From NCBI GenBank assembly GCA_903866395.1, contig CAIPNM010000242.1, positions 1 to 47,808 of the forward strand: a stretch of 47,808 nt of DNA. The letters are read 5' to 3'. Position 1 is the stretch's first letter. Each line of letters opens with the position of its first letter. This DNA comes from an uncultured bacterium. Lineage in GTDB: Bacteria; Pseudomonadota; Gammaproteobacteria; Burkholderiales; Burkholderiaceae_E. A program made the translations under genes and the position numbers. The notes below the pieces were generated by a model. That model was given only the letters and a program-made list of their open reading frames with translations. It ran no database searches and was not told the origin of the DNA. Below, one piece after another: positions 8,619-17,483 of this stretch.

Positions 8619-9032
8619 TCACGAGCGCGGTTCGCCGTCTTGCGGCCCAAAAAAGGCCCGATAAAGCGGCTCTGAGAAACCGACCAGCGTTTTCTGGCCT
8701 TGTTGCAGAACCGGGCGCTTGACTAGCGTGGGCTCGGACAGCATCAGCTCTACGGCGCTCAGCTGGTCGGTGACCGCCAACCGCTTCGATTCCGGCAGCC
8801 GCCGCCAGGTGGTGCCTCGGCGGTTGAGCAGAGAGTCCCAAGGAACGTGACGAAGCCAGTTTGCGAGGAGTTCAGCCTGTAAGCCATCCGCCCTGAAATC
8901 ATGAAAACGGTATTGATAGCCTGCAGACTGCAGCCAGGCTCGAGCTTTGCGGACCTGATCGCAGTTGGGAATGCCGAACACCGTGATGGGCGGATAGGCA
9001 TCGGTGACCGGCGCGCCGGCAGGCTTTGACAC
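8619..9032 (-). CDS. ArsC/Spx/YffB-family thioredoxin-fold protein
   Basis: A roughly 137-residue protein of the ArsC-like family. It begins with the thioredoxin-fold strand TVFGIPNCDQVRKARAWLQSAG, with a single Cys at the position of the arsenate reductase nucleophile. YRFHDFRADG, LLNRRGTTWRRL and the C-terminal PTLVKRPVLQ follow, all typical of the YffB branch. The biochemical role of this branch is unsettled; it is not necessarily an arsenate reductase. The start chosen is GTG 9032, 5 nt beyond the dapD stop, with GGAGA 8 nt upstream; a longer ATG 9077 frame would overlap dapD by 41 bp and add non-homologous residues. It sits inside the dap cluster, a placement conserved in betaproteobacteria. 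Confidence 0.82.
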   Translation of the reverse strand: MSKPAGAPVTDAYPPITVFGIPNCDQVRKARAWLQSAGYQYRFHDFRADGLQAELLANWLRHVPWDSLLNRRGTTWRRLPESKRLAVTDQLSAVELMLSEPTLVKRPVLQQGQKTLVGFSEPLYRAFFGPQDGEPRS

Positions 9033-9036
9033 GGGG

Positions 9037-9858
9037 TCAGTCTCCGCGCAGGAGATCGTTGATGGCGGTTTTGGCACGCGTCTGTGCGTCGACGCGCTTG
9101 ACGATCACAGCGCAGTAGAGGCTCACGCGCCCGTCGCCTGAGGGCATGCTGCCGGGAACGACCACCGAGCCGGACGGCACCCGCCCGTACAGAATCTCCC
9201 CGCTCTGGCGATCGACGATACGGGTGCTTGCTCCGATGAACACACCCATTGAGATGACCGAGTTCGCCTCGACAACGACGCCCTCGACGATTTCAGAGCG
9301 TGCGCCGATGAAGCAATTGTCTTCGATGATGGTGGGATTGGCCTGAATGGGCTCCAGCACCCCGCCGATTCCAACACCACCCGACAAATGCACATTGGCA
9401 CCAATTTGAGCGCACGAGCCCACGGTGGCCCAGGTGTCCACCATGGTGCCTTCACCAATCCACGCACCGATGTTCACGTAGGAGGGCATTAGCACCACAT
9501 TACGGCTGATGTAAGCGCCGCGCCTCGCCACCGCCGGGGGAACCACGCGAAAGCCCGCCGATGCGAAATCGGCGGCCGACCAGTTTGCAAACTTGGTGGG
9601 CACTTTGTCGTAGAAGCGCAGATCGCCCCCTGATACAGGCACGTTGTCTTCTAGGCGGAAGGAGAGCAACACCGCCTTCTTCACCCACTGGTTCGTGACC
9701 CAGTTGCCATCGATTTTTTCGGCGACCCGCAGCGAGCCGTCGTTGAGGCCAGCGATGACCTGATCAACGGCCTGGCGCGTTTCAACGGGCGCGGCGCGCG
9801 GGCTCAGGTCGGTACGGTGTTCCCAGGCGTGTTCGATCGTCTGCTGCAGTGCGTTCAT
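9037..9858 (-). CDS. dapD: 2,3,4,5-tetrahydropyridine-2,6-dicarboxylate N-succinyltransferase
   Basis: DapD succinylates tetrahydrodipicolinate in the succinylase branch of lysine/meso-diaminopimelate synthesis. The protein is 273 residues (E. coli 274). It has the N-terminal helical domain, then a left-handed beta-helix of hexapeptide repeats, including [33 protein letters not shown] and [21 protein letters not shown]. The tail has [18 protein letters not shown] 9858 is chosen over an upstream TTG frame because it matches the family N-terminus ([15 protein letters not shown]). It lies 68 bp after dapC on the same strand and is followed by the ArsC-like gene. Confidence 0.96.
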   Translation of the reverse strand: MNALQQTIEHAWEHRTDLSPRAAPVETRQAVDQVIAGLNDGSLRVAEKIDGNWVTNQWVKKAVLLSFRLEDNVPVSGGDLRFYDKVPTKFANWSAADFASAGFRVVPPAVARRGAYISRNVVLMPSYVNIGAWIGEGTMVDTWATVGSCAQIGANVHLSGGVGIGGVLEPIQANPTIIEDNCFIGARSEIVEGVVVEANSVISMGVFIGASTRIVDRQSGEILYGRVPSGSVVVPGSMPSGDGRVSLYCAVIVKRVDAQTRAKTAINDLLRGD

Positions 9859-9926
9859 CGGTGGATTCGGTAGGGTTGAGGACAATGGACAACGGCCGCC
9901 CGAGGCGACCGGCCTGACGCGAAGTG

Positions 9927-11117
9927 TTAGCGGGAGATCAGTTGAGCGATTCTGCGTGCTGCTTCAAGGCACTGCTCGTGACTGTCGACCAGCGCGAGCC
10001 TGACAAAGCCACTGCCCGGATTGACGCCCTGCTGCTCCCGGGCGAGGAAGCTTCCCGGCAGAACCAGCACATTATATTGCGCGAGGAGCTGCTGGCAGAA
10101 CGCCTGATCGTCGCCGCCGGGTACTCGGGCCCAGAGGTAGAAACCCGCTTCCGGCCTATCGACCTCAAGCGATTGCGCGATCAGTGGGGTGACCGAATCG
10201 AATTTTTCCTTGTACATCAGGCGGTTGGCGACAACATGTTGCTCGTCGTTCCAGGCCGCGATCGATGCCGTTTGAACCGTTGGGCTCATGGCGCCGCCAT
10301 GATAGGTGCGGTAGAGCAGAAAGGGTTTGATGAGGCTCGCGTCTCCGGCCACAAACCCTGAACGGAGGCCTGGCGCGTTAGAACGCTTGGAAAGGCTGGA
10401 AAACACCATCAGCCGTCGAAAGTCGGTGCGGCCGAGGCGGTGCGCCGCCTCGAGGGCGCCCAATGGTGGCCTGGCTTCGTCAAAATAAATTTCGGAATAG
10501 CACTCGTCTGAGGCAATCACGAACCCATGGCGGTCGGAGAGCTCAAACAAATTTTGCCAGTCGTCCAGGGTCATGACCGCACCAGTGGGATTGCCCGGTG
10601 AACAGGTAAAGAGCAACTTGCAGTGGCGCCAGACCTCAGCCGGTACCGCCTGATAGTTGCAGCGGAAGCCCTCGGAAGCGATCTGATTGACGAACCAGGT
10701 ACGCCCACCCGCAAGCAGCGCCGCGCCTTCATAGATCTGATAAAACGGGTTGGGGCAGATGACCCAGGCGTTGGTGGCGGGATCAATCACCGTTTGAGTA
10801 AACGAAAACAGCGCCTCGCGAGACCCATTAACCGGCAACACCTGCGTGTCTGGGTTGAGGGAGGGCATGTTGTAGCGTCGGCCGATCCAGGCGGCGATCG
10901 CCTGCCTCAGCGCAGGACTGCCGGCAGTGGGCGGATACACGGCCAGGCCAGCCGTTGCCTCGCGCAGGGCGTCAATGAGGAGCTGCGGCGTGGGGTGCCT
11001 GGGCTCCCCGATCGACAGGCTGATGGCTGAGTGCTTGCCAGACGGTGTAATGCCAGCGAGCAACGCCCTCAGACGCTCAAAGGGGTAGGGCTGCAGGGAA
11101 TCTAGAAACCGGTTCAA
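9927..11117 (-). CDS. dapC: Succinyldiaminopimelate transaminase DapC
   Basis: A 396-residue class I/II PLP aminotransferase that converts N-succinyl-2-amino-6-ketopimelate to N-succinyl-LL-diaminopimelate with glutamate. Landmarks are [38 protein letters not shown] (PLP Asp) and the Schiff-base lysine region [17 protein letters not shown]. The N-terminus [19 protein letters not shown] matches betaproteobacterial DapC. The start codon is TTG at 11117: an in-frame stop lies 12 bp upstream and no ATG is available, so a rare start is forced. It sits 24 bp after queF and upstream of dapD, consistent with a lysine/peptidoglycan precursor operon. Confidence 0.93.
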   Translation of the reverse strand: MNRFLDSLQPYPFERLRALLAGITPSGKHSAISLSIGEPRHPTPQLLIDALREATAGLAVYPPTAGSPALRQAIAAWIGRRYNMPSLNPDTQVLPVNGSREALFSFTQTVIDPATNAWVICPNPFYQIYEGAALLAGGRTWFVNQIASEGFRCNYQAVPAEVWRHCKLLFTCSPGNPTGAVMTLDDWQNLFELSDRHGFVIASDECYSEIYFDEARPPLGALEAAHRLGRTDFRRLMVFSSLSKRSNAPGLRSGFVAGDASLIKPFLLYRTYHGGAMSPTVQTASIAAWNDEQHVVANRLMYKEKFDSVTPLIAQSLEVDRPEAGFYLWARVPGGDDQAFCQQLLAQYNVLVLPGSFLAREQQGVNPGSGFVRLALVDSHEQCLEAARRIAQLISR

Positions 11118-11141
11118 GTTATTTCTTTAGTACATTGATTG

Positions 11142-11561
11142 TTAACGAAAAGAAGCGGGTGTCGGTCCGGCGTCAGGGAGCTGGACGGCTGCAGCCGGCT
11201 TCCAGCCGCGCTTGCGATGCTCAACGACCACCGTGGTAAAGATGCCGCCTCGGACATACCAGCGTGCAGTCAGCCGCATGAACCGGGGGCGAATGGCTGC
11301 TACCAGATCGTCGAGGATGCGATTGGTGACCGCTTCATGGAACGCGCCCTCGTTACGGAACGACCACATATAGTTCTTCAGTGATTTGAGCTCAACATTG
11401 CTGCGGTCTGGCACGAAGTCAATCACGACCAGCGCGAAGTCGGGCTGGCCGGTGAGCGGGCACAGGCAGGTGAACTCTGGCACTTCAAAGTGGACCAGAT
11501 AATCACGGCCAGGGCTTGGATTTGGAAAAATGTCTAATGTTTTTGATGGTTTGGACGGCAT
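11142..11561 (-). CDS. queF: NADPH-dependent 7-cyano-7-deazaguanine reductase (type I QueF)
   Basis: QueF reduces preQ0 to preQ1 in queuosine biosynthesis. The 139-residue length is that of the short unimodular type. The catalytic segment is [14 protein letters not shown] with nucleophile Cys34 and the following conserved Asp. The QueF motif [20 protein letters not shown] is intact, as is [12 protein letters not shown]. The ATG at 11561 has no clear Shine-Dalgarno sequence. I found no preQ1 riboswitch-like pseudoknot in the 109 bp between this start and smc. It is the first gene of the minus-strand queF-dap run and is divergent from smc. Confidence 0.95.
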   Translation of the reverse strand: MPSKPSKTLDIFPNPSPGRDYLVHFEVPEFTCLCPLTGQPDFALVVIDFVPDRSNVELKSLKNYMWSFRNEGAFHEAVTNRILDDLVAAIRPRFMRLTARWYVRGGIFTTVVVEHRKRGWKPAAAVQLPDAGPTPASFR

Positions 11562-11613
11562 TTATTAGGTGATACTTTAGAGTAAGAATGGAGGGATTCC
11601 GCGGGTCGGGTGG

Positions 11614-11619
11614 TATTAT
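11614..11619 (+). promoter_or_regulatory. -10-like TATTAT in the queF-smc intergenic region
   Basis: TATTAT lies about 50 bp before the smc start in an otherwise G-rich leader. No convincing -35 is present 16-18 bp upstream, so this is only a candidate smc promoter. Confidence 0.3.
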
Positions 11620-11660
11620 AAAGGGGGTGTGCCGGCCGATCCGGCTCGACCCTTCAAGCT

Positions 11661-11665
11661 GGGAG
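11661..11665 (+). promoter_or_regulatory. Ribosome binding site that fixes the smc start at GTG 11671
   Basis: GGGAG sits 5 nt before GTG 11671, where the protein reads (V/M)RLKQVKLSGFKSF, the universal SMC N-terminus. A longer in-frame reading from 11629 would add non-homologous residues. Confidence 0.8.
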
Positions 11666-11670
11666 TTCGG

Positions 11671-14600
11671 GTGCGCCTCAAACAGGTCAAGTTGTCCGGG
11701 TTCAAGTCATTCGTGGAGCCCACTTCGTTTGAAGTTCCGGGCAAACTGGTCGGCATTGTTGGCCCGAACGGCTGCGGCAAGTCCAACATCATCGACGCAG
11801 TTCGGTGGGTTCTGGGCGAAACCAAGGCGTCAGAGCTGCGTGGGGAGTCCATGCAGGACGTCATCTTCAGCGGCACAACGTCGCGAAAAGCATCCGCCCG
11901 TGCATCGGTTGAACTGGTATTCGACAATTCGCTTGGCCGCATCGGGGGATCGTGGGGCCAGTTTGCCGAGTTGTCTGTCCGGCGGGTGCTCGGGCGTGAC
12001 GGACAGTCCATTTATTCGATCAACAACCAGGTCGTTCGACGCCGAGATGTCCACGATCTGTTTCTGGGTACGGGCCTGGGTCCGCGCGCCTACGCCATCA
12101 TTGGGCAGGGCACGATCTCTCGCATCATCGAATCGCGCCCTGAAGAGCTGCGGGTGTTCCTCGAAGAGGCGGCCGGCGTGTCGCGCTATCGGGAGCGGCG
12201 GCGTGAAACCGAAGGGCGACTCGCCGACACCCGGGAGAACCTCACGCGGGTGGAGGACATTCTGCGCGAGCTCAACGATCAGATCGGCCGGCTGGAGCGA
12301 CAGGCCGAACTCGCCGCACGGTTTCGAGAACTTGAGTCCGATCGCGATGCCAAGCAGCGCATGCTCTGGATGATGCGACGCGATGATGCGGTCGCCGAGC
12401 AATGCCGAATCGCTGGTCAGATTGCGGCGGCATCCACCGCGATCGAGGAGCGCCAGGCCGAGCTTCGTCGCCTGGAATCGGAGCTCGAGTCGGTGCGCGC
12501 GTCACACTACGCGGCAGGTGACGAGGTTCACGCCGCACAGGGGCGTCTTTATGACGTCAACGCCGAGGTGGCGAGGCTCGAATCCGATATTCGGGTGGTT
12601 GCCCAAACTCAGGGTCAGTTGCGGGAGCGCCTCGATTCGCTGGCGAATCAGGCTCAGCGCGCGAAGGCGTTGCTCGATACCACCGAGAACGAGCGAAGCG
12701 ATGCGCTAGCGCGACTCGACACCGATCGCGAGCAGGCGGAAACACTCGCCGCAGTCTGTGTGCAGCTGTCCGACGCTTACCCGGATGCGGAGGCGAGGGT
12801 GCGCGAGGCCAGGGTATCGCTCGAGTCTGCCCGTGCGCTTGCGGCGCAATCCAGTCAGGCGATCGAACTCTCTGCGCTCCGGCAACGAAACGCACAAAAC
12901 AGCCTTGACTCGCTCCAGATTCGGCGTGACCGGCTGAAGCTCGAGCTTGCGCAGCTCGCGAGGGTCGACCCGAGTGAACTCGAGCATCAGCGGGAATCGG
13001 TGGCTGCTGCAGAGGAACTCGAAGCGCAGTTGCAGCACACCCTTGAAGAAGCCGATCAGCGGTGGCGCGAGCTTGACGCTGCACGGGCGCCCGCTCAGCA
13101 GGCGCTGCGTGAGGCGGAGGCGTCGCTTGCGCGAATCGACGCCCGGCTGTCAGCGCTGCGCCAGCTGCAGCAGCGCCTTGAGAGCCAGTCCAAGATCCAG
13201 CCTTGGCTAGAGCGACACGGCCTTGAGCGCCTCACGCGACTGCACCCGCGCCTTCGGATCGAAACGGGCTGGGAGGCGGCCTTCGAGGCAACGCTCAGAG
13301 AGCGTGTCCACGCGCTCGAGCTCACTGGCATCTCCATGCTCGCGGCGCTGGCCTCGGATCCGCCGCCTGCGAAAGTCGCGTTCTTTGCGGGTGATCACGT
13401 CGCACCCCCGCCGGTTTCCCGTTCGGCTGAGCTCAAGCCGCTGTCGTCGCTTGCCAACTGTCCCGATGCCGGCGTCCAGGCGATGCTCCACGACATGCTC
13501 GCCCACTGCTTTGTCGCCGAATCGCTGGAACAGGCGTTTGCCCAGCGAAGCTTGTTGCCGGCGGGCGCGCAATTTGTGGTGCGCGAAGGCCATCAAGTCG
13601 GGCGATATTCGGCTGCGCTGCACGCCGCCGACACCGAGGCGGAGGGTCTGCTCGCCCGGCTCCATGAAATTGACAACCTCGCCCGCGAGCAACGCGCTCA
13701 GCAAATGCTGGTCGACGATGCGCGCGGGGCGGCGGTCCGCACTGAGGCGGGAGCCGCCGATGCCCAGCGCCAGCTTGCGCAGTTACGTGAAGATCACGCG
13801 CGGGCGCTTCGCGAACTGTCCACGCTGCGCCTGACCGCCCAGCGACTCGAACAAGAGTCGGCCCGAGTGGCAGGCAGTCACGAGCGGATCACCACCGAAC
13901 TTGAAGACATTGCTCGCCAGTCAACTGAATTCGACAACACGTTGGAAGCGCTCGCCGGTGAATTTGATTCGCTCGACGCGCAGCTGGGCGAAACCCAGCA
14001 ACGTGCCGAAGAACAGCAGTTTGCGCTAGAGGAGGCTGAGTCTGCCCTCGAGCGGCAACGAGAACAGGTTCGGCAGGCCGAGGCTGACGCGCGAGAGGCC
14101 GACTTTGCCGTACGTTCGGCTGAGGCCCTCATTGAACGTTTGAACGCATCGGCTGAGACGGCGCGTGCTCAGCTTCAGTCAGCCGGTGATGAGCGCGCGC
14201 TGCTCGAAGCGAGGCTGGGGGATATTTCCGACACCGAAGCGCGTGACGCGCTGCAGTCAGCGTTAGCCGATCGGGTTCAGGCCGAGGCCGCGCTGGGCGC
14301 GGCGCGTCAGCGACTCGACGATATCAGCCAGAGGCTGCGCGCGGGCGACGAGGCAAGGCTCACTGCCGAACGCGCGCAGGAGCCGCTTCGTGAGCGTTTG
14401 CACGCGCTACAGCTCGACGAGCAGGCCGCGCGCATCAACGCCGAGCAGTTCGCAGCCCAGCTGGTTGAGGCTCAGGTCGATGAAGCCGCCGAGGCCAGCC
14501 TGCGAGAGCGTTTCTCGGAGGCGTCCCCCAAGCCTAGCTGGCTCCAGGGCGAAGTCACTCGTTTGTCGAATGCCATTGCCGCTCTCGGACCGGTCAATCT

Positions 14601-15201
14601 GGCCGCACTTGACGAGCTGAGCCAGGCAAGCGAGCGGCAGGGGTTCCTACGGGCACAGCTCGCTGACCTCAACGAGGCCATCACCACACTTGAAGACGCC
14701 ATCCGGAAAATCGATCGCGAAACCCGCACGCTGTTGCGTGAAACCTATGACACGGTAAACGGACACTTTGGCGAGTTGTTTCCGCGCTTGTTCGGTGGGG
14801 GCGAGGCGCGACTCATTCTGACCGGCGAGGAAATTCTTGACGCGGGCATTCAGGTGATGGCGCAGCCACCGGGCAAGCGAAACACCTCGATTCACTTGCT
14901 TTCGGGAGGCGAAAAGGCGCTTACCGCTATTGCTCTGGTATTTTCGCTTTTTCAAATCAATCCGGCACCGTTCTGCCTGCTCGACGAGGTGGACGCGCCG
15001 CTAGATGACTCCAACACCGAGCGCTACGCAGAAATGGTTCGTGCAATGTCGGCTCAGACCCAATTCCTGTTTATCACGCACAACAAAATTGCCATGGAGT
15101 TCGCTGAGCAGCTGATCGGCGTCACCATGCAGGAGAAGGGCGTGTCGCGCCTGGTGGCAGTCGACCTCGAGGCGGCGGCGAATTTCGCCAAGGCAGCATG
15201 A
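11671..15201 (+). CDS. smc: Chromosome segregation protein SMC
   Basis: A 1176-residue condensin ATPase, normal family length. The N-terminus RLKQVKLSGFKSFVEPT leads into Walker A GPNGCGKSN (31-39) and NIIDAVRWVLGE. Long coiled coils rich in Glu/Gln/Arg/Ala flank a hinge at roughly 490-640. The C-terminus has the ABC signature LLSGGEKALTAIAL, Walker B PFCLLDEVDAPLDDSN and the H-loop FITHNK. SMC loads with ScpA/ScpB near parS and compacts the nascent chromosome. The GTG start is supported by GGGAG. Its TGA overlaps the ATG of the ZipA-like gene, so chromosome organisation and division genes are translationally coupled. Confidence 0.97.
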   Translation: MRLKQVKLSGFKSFVEPTSFEVPGKLVGIVGPNGCGKSNIIDAVRWVLGETKASELRGESMQDVIFSGTTSRKASARASVELVFDNSLGRIGGSWGQFAELSVRRVLGRDGQSIYSINNQVVRRRDVHDLFLGTGLGPRAYAIIGQGTISRIIESRPEELRVFLEEAAGVSRYRERRRETEGRLADTRENLTRVEDILRELNDQIGRLERQAELAARFRELESDRDAKQRMLWMMRRDDAVAEQCRIAGQIAAASTAIEERQAELRRLESELESVRASHYAAGDEVHAAQGRLYDVNAEVARLESDIRVVAQTQGQLRERLDSLANQAQRAKALLDTTENERSDALARLDTDREQAETLAAVCVQLSDAYPDAEARVREARVSLESARALAAQSSQAIELSALRQRNAQNSLDSLQIRRDRLKLELAQLARVDPSELEHQRESVAAAEELEAQLQHTLEEADQRWRELDAARAPAQQALREAEASLARIDARLSALRQLQQRLESQSKIQPWLERHGLERLTRLHPRLRIETGWEAAFEATLRERVHALELTGISMLAALASDPPPAKVAFFAGDHVAPPPVSRSAELKPLSSLANCPDAGVQAMLHDMLAHCFVAESLEQAFAQRSLLPAGAQFVVREGHQVGRYSAALHAADTEAEGLLARLHEIDNLAREQRAQQMLVDDARGAAVRTEAGAADAQRQLAQLREDHARALRELSTLRLTAQRLEQESARVAGSHERITTELEDIARQSTEFDNTLEALAGEFDSLDAQLGETQQRAEEQQFALEEAESALERQREQVRQAEADAREADFAVRSAEALIERLNASAETARAQLQSAGDERALLEARLGDISDTEARDALQSALADRVQAEAALGAARQRLDDISQRLRAGDEARLTAERAQEPLRERLHALQLDEQAARINAEQFAAQLVEAQVDEAAEASLRERFSEASPKPSWLQGEVTRLSNAIAALGPVNLAALDELSQASERQGFLRAQLADLNEAITTLEDAIRKIDRETRTLLRETYDTVNGHFGELFPRLFGGGEARLILTGEEILDAGIQVMAQPPGKRNTSIHLLSGGEKALTAIALVFSLFQINPAPFCLLDEVDAPLDDSNTERYAEMVRAMSAQTQFLFITHNKIAMEFAEQLIGVTMQEKGVSRLVAVDLEAAANFAKAA

Positions 15202-16712
15202 TCGATAGTCTGACCGTTAGCATTCTGTTGTTTGTCGCCCTGGGTATCGGGGCGGTGGTGGCTTTCGATGCCTGGCGTGCATGGCGGCTGCGGCGGCTTG
15301 CGGTGCGCGACGAAGCGCCCGTCGAAGCCCGGCGTCCCACTCGGGCAGAACCGAATCGGCCCGATCCTGGCGCTGCCGTGGTCGCGACGCCTCCCTCGGT
15401 TGCCCCCTCATCGCGCGCAGGACCCAGCCTGGGTCCGACCTCCGCACGGGATGAGCCCAGCCTGGGTATCACCAATATGCGGCCCGACGATCCGCAACGC
15501 GTTGAGCCACAGCTGGGCTCGTTGGACGGTACCCCCACCTTTTTTGGCGAGGCCGCCCAGCACCGTCTTTCGAGCGCCGAAGTTTCGACGTCGGCCGCTG
15601 CATCGCCTGGCGAAGCATGGGTGGCTACCGAGCGGGTTGACCATCCAGGACGCCCGGCACCGTCCCCCGCGTCGCCCTTTGAATATGTCGACTCCCGGCC
15701 AGTCTTTACTGCCCAGCCTCGGGGCGTCGCCGGTTCGCCTGGGGAGATGATCGCATCCGCCGAGCAGCGTCCCGTTGAGCAAGGCGTTGCGGGCACGCAT
15801 GTTGGGCTGGTCCTAGCGCCGGGGCCGCACGCTGAGACACCGCGGGACGCCGCGCCGGCTGCAACCGTTGCTGCGCCCAACAGCCCCGCCTCTGTGGGTG
15901 CCAAGCCGATGAGTCACGCCGAGGCGTCGAGTGGGATATTGTCCGACCGCACCGATTGCATGGCGTTGCTTCGTTTTGTTCAGCAAGTTCCCGCTGAGAA
16001 GCTGGTATCACTGGCGCAGTCATTCAGGCGCTCAGGCAGTAAGCCCGTCATGCTCGAAGTACTCGGCGCATCGCCTTCATCCGATAGTTGGCATCTACCG
16101 CGCGCAGGCGAGTCCTGCAGCGCCGCGCGCTTCGGCTTGCTCCTTGCCAACCGCGCAGGTCCGCTCAACGCATTGGAATACACCGATTTTGCCCAGCGTA
16201 TTCGCGAGCTTGCCGCGTCGCTTGGGGTGGGTGTTGAACTCAGTGACATGGCGAGCGTGCTGGCGCGTGCTCGTGCGCTCGATTCGGAGAGCGCCCGTCT
16301 CGACGCCCAGGTGTGTATCAACGTCGATGCGGCCGAAACCCTCGGCCCTGCCCAGCTTGCTGCGTTAGCGGGCCCGCTTGCGGTCGTCGAACGTGGCAAT
16401 AACCGTTATGCGCGGCTGGGGCCACGAGGTGAAACCGTATTCTCGGTCGCGCTGGGTGAGCAGTCCAATCGGCTCAGTTTTCTGCTGGATGTGCCACGCG
16501 TAGCCCCAGAGGCGCGGCCCTTCGCAGCGATGATCGAATGCGTTCGTATCAGCGCGAGGCGGTTGCCCGGCCGGATGATTGATGATGGCGGTAAACCGCT
16601 GACCGACCGAGGGATCGAGGCCATCATGACCCAACTCGATGAACGTTGTGAAGCGCTTGCCGCTGCCGGGCTTACTCCGGGCTCGCCGACCGCGCTTCGG
16701 GTCTTCAATTAG
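15198..16712 (+). CDS. zipA: ZipA-like membrane-anchored cell division protein
   Basis: A 504-residue protein with one N-terminal membrane segment (about 4-24, SLTVSILLFVALGIGAVVAF), a basic cytoplasmic stretch (WRAWRLRRLAVR), a Pro/Ala/Ser-rich linker to about residue 250 and a C-terminal ZipA-like FtsZ-binding domain (about 250-500). This is the layout of the ZipA-like protein encoded after smc in Burkholderiales, which would tether FtsZ to the membrane. The linker contains three PxLG motifs at residues 76, 87 and 104. The ATG overlaps the smc stop. In many relatives ligA follows next; here the next gene is a nucleoside phosphorylase. Sequence conservation to E. coli ZipA is low, so the name rests on architecture and context. 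Confidence 0.75.
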   Translation: MIDSLTVSILLFVALGIGAVVAFDAWRAWRLRRLAVRDEAPVEARRPTRAEPNRPDPGAAVVATPPSVAPSSRAGPSLGPTSARDEPSLGITNMRPDDPQRVEPQLGSLDGTPTFFGEAAQHRLSSAEVSTSAAASPGEAWVATERVDHPGRPAPSPASPFEYVDSRPVFTAQPRGVAGSPGEMIASAEQRPVEQGVAGTHVGLVLAPGPHAETPRDAAPAATVAAPNSPASVGAKPMSHAEASSGILSDRTDCMALLRFVQQVPAEKLVSLAQSFRRSGSKPVMLEVLGASPSSDSWHLPRAGESCSAARFGLLLANRAGPLNALEYTDFAQRIRELAASLGVGVELSDMASVLARARALDSESARLDAQVCINVDAAETLGPAQLAALAGPLAVVERGNNRYARLGPRGETVFSVALGEQSNRLSFLLDVPRVAPEARPFAAMIECVRISARRLPGRMIDDGGKPLTDRGIEAIMTQLDERCEALAAAGLTPGSPTALRVFN

Positions 16713-16724
16713 CCGGGCAAGGGC

Positions 16725-17480
16725 GTGCTCGCAATCATCGGCGGGAGCGGTCTTTATTCGCTCGATGAGCTACGGCAGCCGACCCCGCTTGCGATTCAGA
16801 CTCCCTGGGGGACCCCCTCTGACACCCTGACGCGCGGATTCTGGGGTGGGCGGGAGGTGCTCTTCATCGCTCGCCATGCGCGAGACCATCGTGTCCCGCC
16901 ACACCGCATCAACTATCGCGCGAATATCTGGGCGTTGCGCGAAGCGGGTGCCAGGCAGATTGTTGCGGTCGCCGCCGTGGGCGGTATCGCGCCTGAATGT
17001 TCGCCGGGCATGCTGGTGGTGCCAGACCAACTCATCGATTACACGAGCGGTCGAGAGGCCACCTTTTTCGATGGCACCGACAGCAAGGTCGTGCATGTCG
17101 ATTTCACCGAGCCCTACGATGCTTCGCTGCGCAAAGCCTTGGCGGGAGGCTGCCGACGGCTTGGTATGCCGTTCGTGGAGGGTGGGGTCTACGGGTGCAC
17201 TAACGGCCCGCGTTTGGAAACAGCAGCCGAGATCGCTCGGATGGCGCGAGACGGCTGTACGCTGGTTGGAATGACTGGCATGCCGGAAGCGGTGCTTGCG
17301 CGGGAGCTCGGGCTGCCTTACGCCTGCCTCGCGGTGGTTGCGAACGCTGCGGCGGGCCTGGCATCGAGCAGCCAGAGCGTCTCGATTGAAGCCATCATGG
17401 CAACGCTTGCTCGATCAATCACCGATGTCCGACGACTACTTGCAGAAGTCTGCGCAGCGACCCCAACCGAGCAGGGTTAA
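16725..17480 (+). CDS. S-methyl-5'-thioinosine / methylthioadenosine phosphorylase family protein
   Basis: A 251-residue member of the MTA phosphorylase/PNP family, which cleaves methylthio-nucleosides with phosphate in polyamine and methionine salvage. The N-terminus MLAIIGGSGLYSL carries the phosphate-binding GGSG. RHARDHRVPPHRINYRANIWAL and AVAAVGGI follow, then YGCTNGPRLETAAEIARM and GMTGMPEAVLARELGLPYACLAVVANAAAG. Classical MTA phosphorylases have EGPRFST and a purine-site Asp; here NGPRLET and an Asn in VVANAAAG favour a 6-oxopurine base, i.e. methylthioinosine. The GTG start at 16725 follows an AAGG-like site. It ends 3 bp from the convergent glnD stop. Confidence 0.82.
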   Translation: MLAIIGGSGLYSLDELRQPTPLAIQTPWGTPSDTLTRGFWGGREVLFIARHARDHRVPPHRINYRANIWALREAGARQIVAVAAVGGIAPECSPGMLVVPDQLIDYTSGREATFFDGTDSKVVHVDFTEPYDASLRKALAGGCRRLGMPFVEGGVYGCTNGPRLETAAEIARMARDGCTLVGMTGMPEAVLARELGLPYACLAVVANAAAGLASSSQSVSIEAIMATLARSITDVRRLLAEVCAATPTEQG

Positions 17481-17483
17481 TGC

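Noticed and set aside
11562-11670. preQ1 riboswitch upstream of queF
   Set aside because: Looked for the short hairpin plus A-rich tail and pseudoknot partner near the start; not present.
13207-13704. 165-codon minus-strand ORF inside smc
   Set aside because: Antisense to the smc hinge region; no ribosome binding site or motif.
15122-15904. 260-codon minus-strand ORF
   Set aside because: Antisense to the ZipA-like linker; its Gly/Ser/Arg-rich composition mirrors the Pro/Ala-rich linker.
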